A DNA stretch of 64,000 nucleotides, taken from NCBI GenBank assembly GCA_015233565.1, contig JADFXM010000034.1:1-64000 (forward strand), read 5' to 3'. Shown piece by piece: positions 45,841-54,990 of this stretch. A program made the position numbers and the translations under genes. Positions within the stretch are counted from its first letter, which is position 1, and each line of letters opens with the position of its first letter. Under the pieces are notes generated by a model that was not told the DNA's origin, searched no databases, and saw only the letters and a program-made list of their open reading frames with translations. The stretch comes from Candidatus Rifleibacteriota bacterium (GTDB lineage: Bacteria > Muiribacteriota > Ozemobacteria > Ozemobacterales > Ozemobacteraceae).

Positions 45841-46070
45841 TTAATGCTTATCCGGTTACCTCAGGAGAATCTATTCATTAAAATTGGCTTCCCATACTCA
45901 TTAAAACGCTAATTTGAAAACTTTACCAGAGTCCATTCCTACCTTCTCTTGTATAACTTCATCTCATGAACTTCTTAAGGTATCAGGACAATTTTGCCAA
46001 AGCTGATCGACAAAGGATTCCTGAAACACCCGGATAAGCATTTTGTAATTTTTTTCAGATACTGTTTTTT

Positions 46071-47342
46071 TTACCCCTCAAATTTTGAGAGAACCAGAGT
46101 ACTGTTTATTCCGGCAAAACCCAGCGAGTTTGAAAGGCCATTACGGATCGGGATTTCTCTTCCGATTTTTGGGACGTAATCGAGATCACAATGTGGGTCA
46201 GGGTTTTCGAGATTAATTGTCGGGTGGATTTTTCCCTCCTGAATGGAGCGAGCGACAACAGCGGCTTCAACTGCTCCTCCAGCGGCAATCAGATGACCAA
46301 TCATTGATTTTGTTGAGTTAATCGGAATAGAAAAAGCCTTCTCGCCAAAAAGAGTTTTAATTGCAAAATTTTCTGCAGGGTCATTCATCGGAGTTCCTGT
46401 GCCATGGGCATTTATGTAATCCACCGAATTTTTATCCACTCCCGCGGCTTGCATGGCTTGATCCATTGTGAAAAGGATTCCATCGGAAGTTGTTTCCGTT
46501 ATTTTAGTTGCTGAAGCCCCCGAAGAATACCCAGAAATTAAAGCAATAGGTTTGACTCCACGTTTGACCGCTCTTTCGGTGTTTTCAATCAGTAGCATTC
46601 CAGCCCCTTCACCAAGAACGAAACCTTTTCGTTTGCCATCAAATGGACGGCACGCTGTTTCAGGATTTTTGTCCGAAGAAAGTGCACCCAACAATTGAAA
46701 ACCTATAGCCATATACAGGTCAATCATGTCGTCAGTACCACCTACAATTGCCCAGTCAAGCTCCCCTGTTGCCACTTTGCGAAAACCCTCTCCTACGGCC
46801 TGGCTAGATGAAGAACATGCGTTGGAAATACTTCTGATTTCGCCAGTTAGCCCAAAGACGTTGGAAAGAAGATTAGGAATAAAAAAAGGTTGTTTGGAAA
46901 GAGCTTCATAACGAGAAATGAAATGAAATGCTGATTTTCCGAAAAGGTCATGATCGAGACCCTTGGAAGAGCCAGCTTTGAGGAACATTCCAAAAAGTTT
47001 GTTGATATCTATTCTTCCGGTTTCGACCCCTAAAAAAAGGCCTCCCCTACCCTCTTGGAAATTACCACCAGCTTGCTTCATAGCTTCGCGTAGCGCAGTT
47101 ACGGCAAAAATTGCTTTCCTGGAATTAAAACACCTCGCTTCCGGAGTTTTTTCCAGGAGGTCATTAAAATTTTTAACTTGCCCAGCTACTTGAATGGGAA
47201 AATTGCTTTCTTTCCATTCCTTCACTTCTGTGATTCCGTTTTTTCCGGAAAAGAGAGAATCAAAAGTAGATTGGGAATTATTTCCCAGGGCGGTTACCAT
47301 TCCGATTCCGGAAATAGCTACTTGTTTTGGAAGGGGTGTCAT
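46071..47342 (-). CDS. fabF: Beta-ketoacyl-ACP synthase II
   Basis: The 423-aa protein has the complete KAS-II triad: Cys in SNACSSSSQAVG (common form is TACSSS), His in AHGTGTPMNDPAE and His in MIGHLIAAGGAVEAA. It extends acyl-ACP chains in type II fatty acid synthesis. Its ATG overlaps the stop of fabZ by 4 nt, so both belong to one operon. Nothing about the sequence suggests a secondary-metabolite version, although the Asn before the catalytic Cys is slightly unusual. No acyl carrier protein lies next to it. Confidence 0.93.
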   Translation of the reverse strand: MTPLPKQVAISGIGMVTALGNNSQSTFDSLFSGKNGITEVKEWKESNFPIQVAGQVKNFNDLLEKTPEARCFNSRKAIFAVTALREAMKQAGGNFQEGRGGLFLGVETGRIDINKLFGMFLKAGSSKGLDHDLFGKSAFHFISRYEALSKQPFFIPNLLSNVFGLTGEIRSISNACSSSSQAVGEGFRKVATGELDWAIVGGTDDMIDLYMAIGFQLLGALSSDKNPETACRPFDGKRKGFVLGEGAGMLLIENTERAVKRGVKPIALISGYSSGASATKITETTSDGILFTMDQAMQAAGVDKNSVDYINAHGTGTPMNDPAENFAIKTLFGEKAFSIPINSTKSMIGHLIAAGGAVEAAVVARSIQEGKIHPTINLENPDPHCDLDYVPKIGREIPIRNGLSNSLGFAGINSTLVLSKFEG

Positions 47343-47797
47343 TTTGAGGTTAAGGCCAATAAAAGGGCCTGACGTTCCTTTTCAATTAAGTCCTGGAACT
47401 GTTTTGGGACTTCAAGTAGCGCAAAAGTGAGCTTGGTCTGGGCGACAAGTTCGTTGGAAACGCTTGAAAACACATCGGCTCTGGCGCCTTCATCATCTAA
47501 TACAGTTAGCTCGGCTTTCATTTCCAGTTTATCCCCGGGTCTGACGATTTTTTTGAATTTCACCCGATCAACTATTGATAATATTGCTTTTTTCTTATTG
47601 TTTCCACCTTCGGGAGAAAGTTCAATGAGTAAGCCTGCAAGCTGAGCCATACTTTCAATGATTATAACACCAGGAAGAACAGGAAAACTTGGAAAATGAG
47701 TGGAAAAATAGGGTTCACTCATGGAAACATTCTTGAAACCAAAAATGTTTTTTCCAGGATTGAGTTCAGTGATTCGATCAACAAAGTAAAAACGCAT
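47339..47797 (-). CDS. fabZ: (3R)-hydroxyacyl-ACP dehydratase
   Basis: 152 aa with the FabZ hot-dog fold. The catalytic His and Glu are in STHFPSFPVLPGVIIIESMA, with HFP corresponding to GHFPG and the Glu to LEAMAQ. GNNKKKAILSIVDRVKFKKIVRPGD is typical of the family. It dehydrates 3-hydroxyacyl-ACP. The next gene is fabF, 4-nt overlap, so elongation enzymes are paired. The Phe in the SFP segment replaces the Lys/His seen in other FabZ and does not remove a catalytic residue. Confidence 0.92.
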   Translation of the reverse strand: MRFYFVDRITELNPGKNIFGFKNVSMSEPYFSTHFPSFPVLPGVIIIESMAQLAGLLIELSPEGGNNKKKAILSIVDRVKFKKIVRPGDKLEMKAELTVLDDEGARADVFSSVSNELVAQTKLTFALLEVPKQFQDLIEKERQALLLALTSK

Positions 47798-47803
47798 TTG
47801 AAC

Positions 47804-47838
47804 CTTAAAAAGAAGCCCGCGGATTTACCGCAGGCTTC
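47804..47838 (-). terminator. Rho-independent terminator (minus strand)
   Basis: GAAGCC (47812-47817) and GCGG (47819-47822) pair with CCGC (47828-47831) and GGCTTC (47833-47838), with one mismatch, followed on the minus strand by a T-run. It ends the transcript of the secreted protein gene just before fabZ starts. Confidence 0.78.
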
Positions 47839-47861
47839 GTAGTTTACTTTCTTATTTTAAA

Positions 47862-49037
47862 TTAACGTCTTTCAAGAACGCCATCTGTTACATAGATGGA
47901 GATCAAATTGAAAGCATGAATTTGTTCGGAAGCGTCTTTCAGTTGGCATCGCAAGTAGGCGTAATTTCCCTTTGAGGTGACGCTGATATTGCTGAGGGCA
48001 AATTTGTCTTTGGGGCTTGCAGTATTTTTGATTTCTTTTACCAAGTGCTTAACAATTCGCTTTTTGGCATCAGCAGCGGTATCGGCATTGTTGAAACATA
48101 ATGCAACGGTTGCAGTCTTGGATAGATCACCACTTCTGCTTCTTTCAATTACCATTGTACCAGTTTGCAATTGGTCGATGCAATCAAGAACATATTGAAT
48201 TTTAGAGCGGATAACTCTTTGTCTTATTCTTTCACCAAGCTTAGCAAGTCTTTTCTTTTGGGCAAGGGAATCAGCTTTTTGCTTGTCATATCTGGCCATT
48301 GCACGTTGCTCAATTTGTTTCTTATCTTCTTGGGAAGGAGCGAAGGTCATAATGATTTTGCTATCTGTTGCTGGAGTTTTCATTGGAAGTTTTCCAGTTA
48401 CAACTGCAACGGTTTTTTCAAGAAGTTCTCTTTTTCCTCTGGGTGCGGAACTGAAAAGAACGGTGTTGCCCGTGGAAAGGGTGATGAATTCTCTATCGAG
48501 AAGAGGCATTGGGAAAATATGAGCCTGAACTCCGGCAACTACGCCAGTGGTTTCCTGGAATGGATTTGCACTTGCACCTTTTTCACCCTGAGCTGCTGCG
48601 AACTTGTTGTTCTTGATCACGGCAGCAGAATGTTCATTGCTATGTTCAGCATAATGTTTTCTAAGAATATTAAGAACGCCATCTTGATCGAAGTCACCTT
48701 TTAATACTACTACGCCGGCAACATCGACACCATAGTTCTTAACCACATAAGCAACACGAACTTGGTTTTCACCAGTTCCAGCATTTTTTATACCGTGTTC
48801 CTGAATGTGTTTAAAGAAATCATTTACCATGTTTTGATCGACAGTTTTATGATCAAGCTGATAATTCTTGTTTAATTCAACAAGTTTGTTCATGTCGGCA
48901 AAATTTAATTCCTGTGGGTCATTCGAAAAGCACAAAACAGAATCATTTTCGGCCTGCGAAACGGTTGCCTGAGCAACCACGGTAACAAAAAGACTTAAAA
49001 AAAGGATTCCAAGTAGAAAAACCGATCTTTTGGACAT
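47862..49037 (-). CDS. Hypothetical secreted protein
   Basis: I use the ATG at 49037, preceded by GGAGGG. The 391-aa product has a Sec signal peptide (MSKRSVFLLGILFLSLFVTV, then AQATVSQA) and a mature domain of about 365 residues with no family I recognise. It appears to contain two related halves, each with a hydrophobic strand-rich core (VAGVVVLKGDFDQDGVLNIL; AVALCFNNADTAADAKKRI). A strongly basic helix (RLAKLGERIRQRVIRSK) separates them. It has its own terminator and ribosome binding site, and is likely a single-gene transcript. Confidence 0.65.
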   Translation of the reverse strand: MSKRSVFLLGILFLSLFVTVVAQATVSQAENDSVLCFSNDPQELNFADMNKLVELNKNYQLDHKTVDQNMVNDFFKHIQEHGIKNAGTGENQVRVAYVVKNYGVDVAGVVVLKGDFDQDGVLNILRKHYAEHSNEHSAAVIKNNKFAAAQGEKGASANPFQETTGVVAGVQAHIFPMPLLDREFITLSTGNTVLFSSAPRGKRELLEKTVAVVTGKLPMKTPATDSKIIMTFAPSQEDKKQIEQRAMARYDKQKADSLAQKKRLAKLGERIRQRVIRSKIQYVLDCIDQLQTGTMVIERSRSGDLSKTATVALCFNNADTAADAKKRIVKHLVKEIKNTASPKDKFALSNISVTSKGNYAYLRCQLKDASEQIHAFNLISIYVTDGVLERR

Positions 49038-49248
49038 TATTTCCCTCCGCACAAAAAATATAATTTCCAAGTATACTTTAGAATAATAAACAAAAAATTA
49101 ACTTTCCACAAGAGATAAATAAAAAAATTTAGTACTTTTTTTTTTTTCAACAATTTGTTTGGTCAGATCCTCTCAAGGTCTACGTTAGCAACCGGTCAAA
49201 ACCAATATTTTCCGAAATTCTCACTAAAATTGTGCTAATGCTAATAAC

Positions 49249-49602
49249 TATACAGTCCCACTTAACCTCTTTAAAACTGCACATCATGCTAATTACAACA
49301 CGATTCAAAGAAAATCACTTTGAAAGGAAGAAAATAAATATCAAATCAAATTTCAGATTTCCCAGCCTCGGGGATTTAAATTTGATACCATTTTTTCGAT
49401 TAATGAATCACCAAGTTGCTTTGGAAGGCATCTTCTGATTTATTTTTATGAATGTTGGTCTCAGGATAAAATCCAACCGAAAATTATTCCAAAATCAGGA
49501 AAATATCTTTTAAGCTATTTTCCGAGAAAATACAAACTATCGATACCAGGAATTCTGAACTTTGCGCGACTTGGAGAAGAGTTTAAATGGAACCGGAGAG
49601 AT
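49249..49602. mobile_element. Dispersed element family R2, long copy carrying core C
   Basis: The ends (TATACAGTCCCACTTAACC and TTTAAATGGAACCGGAGAGA) match the short R2 copy at 7067-7208, and are imperfect inverted repeats. Between them lies core C (49349-49561), a block absent from the 7-kb copy. The reading frame at 49232-49438 crosses it but is not coding (see rejected list). The right end abuts the stop of the nitroreductase gene. A non-autonomous mobile element is the best explanation. Confidence 0.65.
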
Positions 49603-49608
49603 AAAAGA

Positions 49609-50232
49609 CTATTCGGACCACTGAAAGATTGCTGAAAATTCAGGTTTTTTAGGAACTGCAGGTTTGGAATCAGTGTAACCAACCGGAATTACGGCTCCAA
49701 GTCTCCAGGGTCGTTCAATTTTTAATTTTGAAAGTATTTTTTCTTCGGCAACCAATGGTCCGCTCATCCAACATGCTGACAAACCAACTGCTTCAAGACC
49801 CAAAAGGAGGCCATGTATTGCACCACCGAATGCTTGCAATTCTGCAACACCTTCAATCGATGCCCCTTTTTTTTCAGAGGTAGGAAGTCTGGAAGAAAAA
49901 AAACGAAAAAAAGCAAATAGCACAATTGGAGCTTTGTTGAAGAAGCTAAACCACTGTGCATATTCCCGAAAAGATTTCGATCGTTCTTCATCTAAATTGG
50001 AAGCAATTTTTTCAGTGGATAACAGGACTTCTTGTCTGATTTCCTCGATCATTAGTGGATCAGAAACCCCAATGAATTTAAAACATTGTCTATTTGTCGG
50101 AGTAGGAGAAAATTTTACTGCTTCCATTACTTCTTCGATTAAATGGACATCAACGGATTCTTTTGTAAAGCTTCTGACACTTCGACGGTTTTTTATCAGG
50201 TCTTTAAAGGAAGCCAATTTTAAATCGTTCAT
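49609..50232 (-). CDS. Nitroreductase family protein
   Basis: 207 aa with the FMN-binding nitroreductase fold: RRSVRSFTKESVDVHLIEEVMEAV at the N-terminus (FMN phosphate-binding arginines), FSPTPTNRQCFKFIG, and late LGLEAVGLSACWMSGPLV. Family members transfer electrons from NAD(P)H to flavins or nitro compounds. It lies downstream of an aminotransferase gene (4-nt overlap), so the two are coupled. A shared role, for example in redox or cofactor chemistry, is possible but not shown. No signal peptide. Confidence 0.9.
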   Translation of the reverse strand: MNDLKLASFKDLIKNRRSVRSFTKESVDVHLIEEVMEAVKFSPTPTNRQCFKFIGVSDPLMIEEIRQEVLLSTEKIASNLDEERSKSFREYAQWFSFFNKAPIVLFAFFRFFSSRLPTSEKKGASIEGVAELQAFGGAIHGLLLGLEAVGLSACWMSGPLVAEEKILSKLKIERPWRLGAVIPVGYTDSKPAVPKKPEFSAIFQWSE

Positions 50233-51521
50233 TTTTTCCCCTCGGAAACTAAATTTGCTTGTTCTTGAAAGCTATTTACAATAATTTCAATCAGCATTTC
50301 TGCCATATCTTTGGAAAAAGTTAAAGAAGGTTCAATTCTTAGCACATTTCTATTTCTTCCGCCGATTCCAATCAGTAAATCTTTCTTATAGGCTGAAATT
50401 AGGATGTTTTTTGCCAAATCACCGGTTTCAACTTCTATACCTATTATCAAACCACACCCTCGGATTTCGCGGAAAAAAGGAAATACAGAAAGTTTTTTTT
50501 CAAGTTCGCTTTGCAAAAATTTCCCTATCTCTTCAGAGTTCTGCAAAAGGTTTTTCTCAAGTATATACTTAAGTGTATAGGTCGCTGCAACGCAAGAAAC
50601 CGGATTGCCTCCAAAGGTCGAAAAATTTAATTTCTTGCCCATTGCCATGGAAATTTCTTCGGAAGCTGAGACTAAACCCATAGGAAAACCATTAGCGATA
50701 CCCTTTGCCATACATAAAATATCAGGGTGCAACCCGAACTTCTGGAATGCAAAAAGTGAAGATCCGCATCTTCCAAAACCGGTTTGAACCTCATCAACTA
50801 TTAGAGGAATTTTGTATTTTCTGCAAATCAAATCTAATTTTTGGAAAAAACCCTTCATTGGAAGGATTATCCCCCCTACCCCAAGGATTGGTTCAATTAT
50901 TATTCCTGCGCAATTTTGACTGTTTTCCTCAAGAAATTTATCCAAATCCATTAGGCAGCCAGCCGTACATTCAATATCAACTCCCTTTAAATTTTCCAAA
51001 TTTTTTTTGTAAATTTTTTCGGGACATTTTTTGCATGGAGAAATCGGCTGAAAAAAAACATTTTCATCTTTTCCAAAAATGGGTTGCCAAGCGTCGAGGC
51101 CGGTTACTGATTTTGCTTGAAAAGTACCACCATGAAAACCTTCAGAGAATGCAATAATCAGAGGTTTGTTGGAAAATGTCCGGAGTGCCTGACAAGCAAA
51201 ATCGATAGCTTCTGAACCCGAGTTAACAAAAAAGTGGCGGTTCAGATTTTCCGGAAGTTCTTTTTGCAAGACATTCAGATATTTTAACAAGGGTTTGGAT
51301 TGGTAAATCATTGGACAGTGATTAACCAATTCTATTTGCTCACAAACAGCTTTGTTTACAAAAGGATTGGCATGGCCAACCGAAATGCTGGCAACCCCTG
51401 AATATCCGTCCAGGAATTTCCTTCCATTTGAATCAAAAATCCAGCAATCTTTAGCTCGCTCGACAATCAGAGGCTGGTCATAATAATGATTTACAAAATG
51501 AAATAATTTGGGTTCAATCAT
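50229..51521 (-). CDS. Class-III aminotransferase (PLP-dependent)
   Basis: 430 aa. PLP-site features are visible: HGGTFQAKSVTG, the catalytic lysine in DILCMAKGIANGFPMG and IIVDEVQTGFGRCGSSLF. Family members include ornithine, acetylornithine and beta-alanine aminotransferases. Between the substrate helices is a cysteine-rich insertion, PCKKCPEKI...IECTAGCLMD (about residues 143-175), with four cysteines in CxxC and CxxxC pairs. It could bind zinc or an iron-sulfur cluster. It precedes the nitroreductase with a 4-nt overlap. Substrate not predictable. Confidence 0.9.
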   Translation of the reverse strand: MIEPKLFHFVNHYYDQPLIVERAKDCWIFDSNGRKFLDGYSGVASISVGHANPFVNKAVCEQIELVNHCPMIYQSKPLLKYLNVLQKELPENLNRHFFVNSGSEAIDFACQALRTFSNKPLIIAFSEGFHGGTFQAKSVTGLDAWQPIFGKDENVFFQPISPCKKCPEKIYKKNLENLKGVDIECTAGCLMDLDKFLEENSQNCAGIIIEPILGVGGIILPMKGFFQKLDLICRKYKIPLIVDEVQTGFGRCGSSLFAFQKFGLHPDILCMAKGIANGFPMGLVSASEEISMAMGKKLNFSTFGGNPVSCVAATYTLKYILEKNLLQNSEEIGKFLQSELEKKLSVFPFFREIRGCGLIIGIEVETGDLAKNILISAYKKDLLIGIGGRNRNVLRIEPSLTFSKDMAEMLIEIIVNSFQEQANLVSEGKK

Positions 51522-51987
51522 AATCGAAAGAAAGCAGACAGTATAAAGGTTTTTTCCAATATTATTTGGTGTGATAAGAGAAATGAGATTAAAATCAAAG
51601 CAAAGTGCTCCTGTTTTTTTTCAATGATACTACAACACTAAGATGCAACTTTTCAAATTCAGGACCCGCATCAAATCAAACTCGATTTTTGTCTTCTGGC
51701 CTTTTTTAGCACAACAACAAAGAGTAAATTCATATTGACACTGGCAATTAACCACACAATTCAAAAAAATAATTCGCGAAAAATTATTTTTTTCAAATTT
51801 TCTACGCTTGCGTTGATGCAGATTTATAAGTCAAGTATTTTTACTCTTTTTCGCTGTTTTTAGCAACAATACGTGCCATCTTTTTTTTTATTGTAGAAGA
51901 GGCATTCTCGGCTAAAACAGCACAATTTTTTGACAAAAATGAGTACCCCACAAACTCTTTTCCAGATTTGTTGGGTCAGTTGGATGA
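51522..51987. other. Intergenic stretch without recognised feature
   Basis: 466 AT-rich bases between the radical SAM gene end and the aminotransferase start (both minus strand). The promoter of the aminotransferase must lie here but no hexamer pair stands out. No repeat copy or ORF found. Confidence 0.4.
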
Positions 51988-53523
51988 TCAGTCATTGGAA
52001 AAATCAATCTTAACGGGTTTAAGATAAAAAACTTGATCTTCAAATCTAATTGAGATTGGATTTTCAAACTCTTCTTTTCTTTCTAGTTTGATGAGGGGTT
52101 GACCGCAAAAAACAAATAGTTTTTCTGACATGCGAAAAAATTCCACTAATTTTTTTTCAACTACCTCGTCCAGTTGAAGGCAAATGCGAATTGCACTTTT
52201 GAATAATAATCTGGAAAATGAACAGATTTGAGTTGAATGTCCCAATAGGGAGCCGGAAGTTATGAAGGCTTCTTGTTTGCATCCCCCTCCGCAAAAGAAT
52301 CGGATCAAACACTCCCGGCAACCTGCTCGAGCATTTACGGGCAAACGCCAGTCGCGAAGTCGATTACGAGATTGACCCGCAAGTGTTGAAAAAGCTTTGA
52401 GATCCCAGTTGGGGTCTCCAACTAATCTATGGCAAGGATGAATAGATTCGTCCGGAGAAAAAGTAAAATACCCAGCCCCAGCGCGGCAATGATTTGCTGC
52501 TGCAGTTCCTGTGAGGATGTTTTGGCAAAACCTGTTTAATTCCAGAATCCCTTTGAATCTCTTTCCCGAAAGGAGTTTCTTATAGTTTTGGGAAATTTTT
52601 AAAAATTCATTATTTAGTGTTTCTGAAAAATTCCCTTGCGGTTTGTTTTCAATTTCAGTGGAGTGTTGTGCAGAAAGAGCTGCGGGATACAAGCTGACAT
52701 AATCAAAAATTTCGGTTTGAGAAATTTGTTCAATAACTTCATAGAGTTTATCTTCCTGATGCAATACTGTAATTCTTGCAACAATAATGTTATCAGGGCA
52801 TTTTTCCCTTAATAATTTCAGGTTAGAGAAAATTTTTTCATGAGAACCGGAGCCATCTTTGAAGGGACGTTGACGATTTTGAAATTCGGCAGTTCCATCA
52901 AAGGAAACGCTAATAATCATCTTTGATTTGGAAAATAGATCGATGATTTCCGGATTTATTTCTGTTAAATTTGTGGAAATACGATTAATTATTTCTTTTT
53001 CGTTCAAATGGGTCGCTAGCTGTTTCTGCTTTTCAATGACCTGTTTTATCGCTTCAAAATTTAAAAGTGGTTCCCCGCCAAAAAATTCCACTCTGAAATC
53101 TCGGGATTCATCCCGGCAGTCTATTGCAGAATTAAAAGCTTTCAGAGCATCTTCCGCAGACAATTCTTTGTTTATTCGGTCGTAATTTCCACCTTTGGCG
53201 TAACAATAAATGCATGCTAAATTGCATTTATCGGTTAAATTCAGATTCAGTGCTGAAATCTTCCCATTTTGATTTTGCCAGTATTTTTCGATTTTTTTGG
53301 ATGCATCTAGCTGAAACAACTTTTCAACAGAGTGCAAAAAATCACCAATAAAATTTGATTTTTCAAGAAGTTCCATTTCTGCATTTTCATTTTGACCTTC
53401 TACAGAAAAAAGTCCAAGAATTTTGGGCAAAAAAAGGAAAATCTTTCCATCAAACTTAAAAGCACAACCGGATGGTGAAGATAAAAAATCAATTTCAGGA
53501 GGGGAAGACTCGTAAATAGGCAA
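51988..53523 (-). CDS. Radical SAM / SPASM domain protein
   Basis: 511 aa. The radical SAM motif is CNLACIYC (C100-x3-C104-x2-C107), in DKCNLACIYCYAKGGNYD. A C-terminal SPASM-like cysteine set is visible in CHRLVGDPNW and CRECLIRFFCGGGCKQEA, suggesting two further [4Fe-4S] clusters. The N-terminal about 90 residues are like those of peptide-modifying SPASM enzymes. Such enzymes install crosslinks in RiPPs or modify sulfatases. A 97-aa protein lies 3 nt upstream in the same operon (53527-53820) and is the obvious candidate partner or precursor. That assignment is inference. Confidence 0.85.
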   Translation of the reverse strand: MPIYESSPPEIDFLSSPSGCAFKFDGKIFLFLPKILGLFSVEGQNENAEMELLEKSNFIGDFLHSVEKLFQLDASKKIEKYWQNQNGKISALNLNLTDKCNLACIYCYAKGGNYDRINKELSAEDALKAFNSAIDCRDESRDFRVEFFGGEPLLNFEAIKQVIEKQKQLATHLNEKEIINRISTNLTEINPEIIDLFSKSKMIISVSFDGTAEFQNRQRPFKDGSGSHEKIFSNLKLLREKCPDNIIVARITVLHQEDKLYEVIEQISQTEIFDYVSLYPAALSAQHSTEIENKPQGNFSETLNNEFLKISQNYKKLLSGKRFKGILELNRFCQNILTGTAAANHCRAGAGYFTFSPDESIHPCHRLVGDPNWDLKAFSTLAGQSRNRLRDWRLPVNARAGCRECLIRFFCGGGCKQEAFITSGSLLGHSTQICSFSRLLFKSAIRICLQLDEVVEKKLVEFFRMSEKLFVFCGQPLIKLERKEEFENPISIRFEDQVFYLKPVKIDFSND

Positions 53524-53526
53524 TTT

Positions 53527-53820
53527 TTAACCTTTATAAAAATGTTCAGTTGGATAATAAGCTCTGTCGTCAAGTTTGTATGCAGAAAGGATCATTTCTT
53601 CAGGGTATTCGATGAAAAAAGAAATTTCTGATGGTCTGCTTCGGGCAACAAGAAATCTATAACTTAAATCTTTTTCGGGGTAAGGGATTTCTTCTAAAAT
53701 GGGGGGGGTGTTTTTAAAATCCCTGCGGATTTTAATTGTAAAAGGAACCTCTACGGTTCTATCGAATTGAATGTGAAGTAGATAATAATCTTCATCCCAT
53801 TGGTAGGAAAAATTTTTCAT
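53527..53820 (-). CDS. Hypothetical 97-aa partner of the SPASM protein
   Basis: 97 aa, rich in aromatic and acidic residues (FSYQWDEDYYLLHIQFD, then IEYPEEMILSAYKLDDRAYY), with no cysteine, no signal peptide and no known family. It precedes the SPASM gene by only 3 nt, so it is coexpressed. Possible roles are a precursor peptide whose Tyr/Asp/Phe residues are modified, a leader-binding (RRE-like) partner, or a small structural subunit. The length is rather long for a precursor, and nothing rules out an unrelated role. Confidence 0.6.
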   Translation of the reverse strand: MKNFSYQWDEDYYLLHIQFDRTVEVPFTIKIRRDFKNTPPILEEIPYPEKDLSYRFLVARSRPSEISFFIEYPEEMILSAYKLDDRAYYPTEHFYKG

Positions 53821-53861
53821 ATTTTGCTCAATTTATTTTATTTTGTTCAATTTTTAAGATC

Positions 53862-53900
53862 TTGACCATGGCCAATAAATTTAATTTTGGCCATGGTCAA
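53862..53900. other. Perfect 14-bp inverted repeat
   Basis: TTGACCATGGCCAA (53862-53875) and TTGGCCATGGTCAA (53887-53900) form a perfect palindrome with an 11-nt AT loop. It lies between the stop of the AmmeMemo gene (minus) and the 97-aa gene. There is a T-run only on the plus-strand side, so it is not a good terminator for the minus-strand gene. It may be an operator or an attenuator, or a bidirectional terminator. Confidence 0.55.
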
Positions 53901-53913
53901 ATTTTTGTTCAGG

Positions 53914-54990
53914 TCAAAATACAATTGTAGTTTTGTAACCACATTTATTGCAGGTTCCGTCTTGTTTTAGGCTCTCTTTAACAAAAGTGGACAATCCAAA
54001 TCTTTCGACAAGAAGTTCTTTGCAAGAAGGACAATAAGTGTTCAAGCCCTCAGATTCAAAAGCATTTCCCACGTATGCATAGGTCAAGCCTTTTTTCATG
54101 GCACGATTCCTGGCAGCGAAAACGTCTTCCAGTGGAGTTTTCTCATGGTCCATGTATTTGTAGTCAGGGTGAAATCTGGTAAAGTGAATTGGGGTCTTTG
54201 GAGTAAGATCTTTCAAAATAAAATCGATCATTTTATCGTAATTATCGTCGTTATTGGTGAGGCCAGTAACAACAAGATTGCTCAATTCATAATGAACTCC
54301 GCTTTCATGCACCTGGCGGGTGTTGTCAAGAACTGGTTTTAACCAAGCCTTGGTAAATTTTTTATAATAATCTTCGTCCATCGCCTTAATGGAAATTGCG
54401 AATACGTCAATTACCTTGATTAATTCACTAACCACTTCGGGGGAAAGGAAAAACGCTGATTTAAAAAGGTTTTTCAAACCATGTTTTCTGGCTTCTCTTG
54501 CGGTATCTATTACAAATTCCATCCAGACTGCCGGGTCATTGTAAGTCCAGGAAAGAACTTCAATGCCATCGGCTTTAGCTTTTCGTATAACATCTTCAGT
54601 AGTGTATTCTTGAATTGTTTGCGGTGGAGTATATTGAAATTGTGAAAACGTCCAATTTTGGCAATAATCACAATTGAGATTGCAGCCGAAGTTTCCTAAA
54701 GAAAGGATTTTGGCGCCGGGTTTATAATGAAACATGGCTTCTGCTTCAATCCGCTCAACGGTTATATGTGTGGCTTTTCCATAATTTTGTGTGTACAAGG
54801 TCCCGTCAATATTTTTTCTAACTTTACAAAAACCTGATTGTCCTTGGGCAATCATGCAGTTCCTTGGACAAAGTCGACATTTGGTTTTGCCATCGCTGAG
54901 TTTGTCGTAAAAATAGGCTTCTTTCCTTGTGTCGTTCCATAAAAGATGCAGGTTATGCTTGGGCACCGATTCCGAGTAAACATTGCTCAT
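53914..54990 (-). CDS. AmmeMemoRadiSam-type radical SAM enzyme
   Basis: 358 aa. The N-terminus has the family cysteine set C38-x2-C41-x3-C45 and C55 (KCRLCPRNCMIAQGQSGFC). The radical SAM cluster motif is C103-x3-C107-x2-C110 in GNFGCNLNCDYC. The C-terminus carries a zinc-ribbon-like pair CPSC...CNKCG. The family occurs as a stand-alone or next to Memo and AMMECR1 genes; those are absent here. The reaction is unknown. The gene has a promoter region of its own (708 nt upstream to the SLH gene) and lies upstream of a palindrome. Confidence 0.85.
   Translation of the reverse strand: MSNVYSESVPKHNLHLLWNDTRKEAYFYDKLSDGKTKCRLCPRNCMIAQGQSGFCKVRKNIDGTLYTQNYGKATHITVERIEAEAMFHYKPGAKILSLGNFGCNLNCDYCQNWTFSQFQYTPPQTIQEYTTEDVIRKAKADGIEVLSWTYNDPAVWMEFVIDTAREARKHGLKNLFKSAFFLSPEVVSELIKVIDVFAISIKAMDEDYYKKFTKAWLKPVLDNTRQVHESGVHYELSNLVVTGLTNNDDNYDKMIDFILKDLTPKTPIHFTRFHPDYKYMDHEKTPLEDVFAARNRAMKKGLTYAYVGNAFESEGLNTYCPSCKELLVERFGLSTFVKESLKQDGTCNKCGYKTTIVF

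Noticed and set aside
47339..47797. FabZ with a lost catalytic histidine
   Set aside because: The histidine of HFP (in STHFPS) is the catalytic one and is present; the residue in the SFP segment is not catalytic.
49232..49438. Small reading frame across core C (similar to 58936-59124)
   Set aside because: Both frames end in LGDLNLIPFFRLMN and ALEGIF, but the DNA beyond the stop is just as conserved, and about as many substitutions change the amino acid as not. No start codon context or ribosome binding site. The similarity comes from the repeat.
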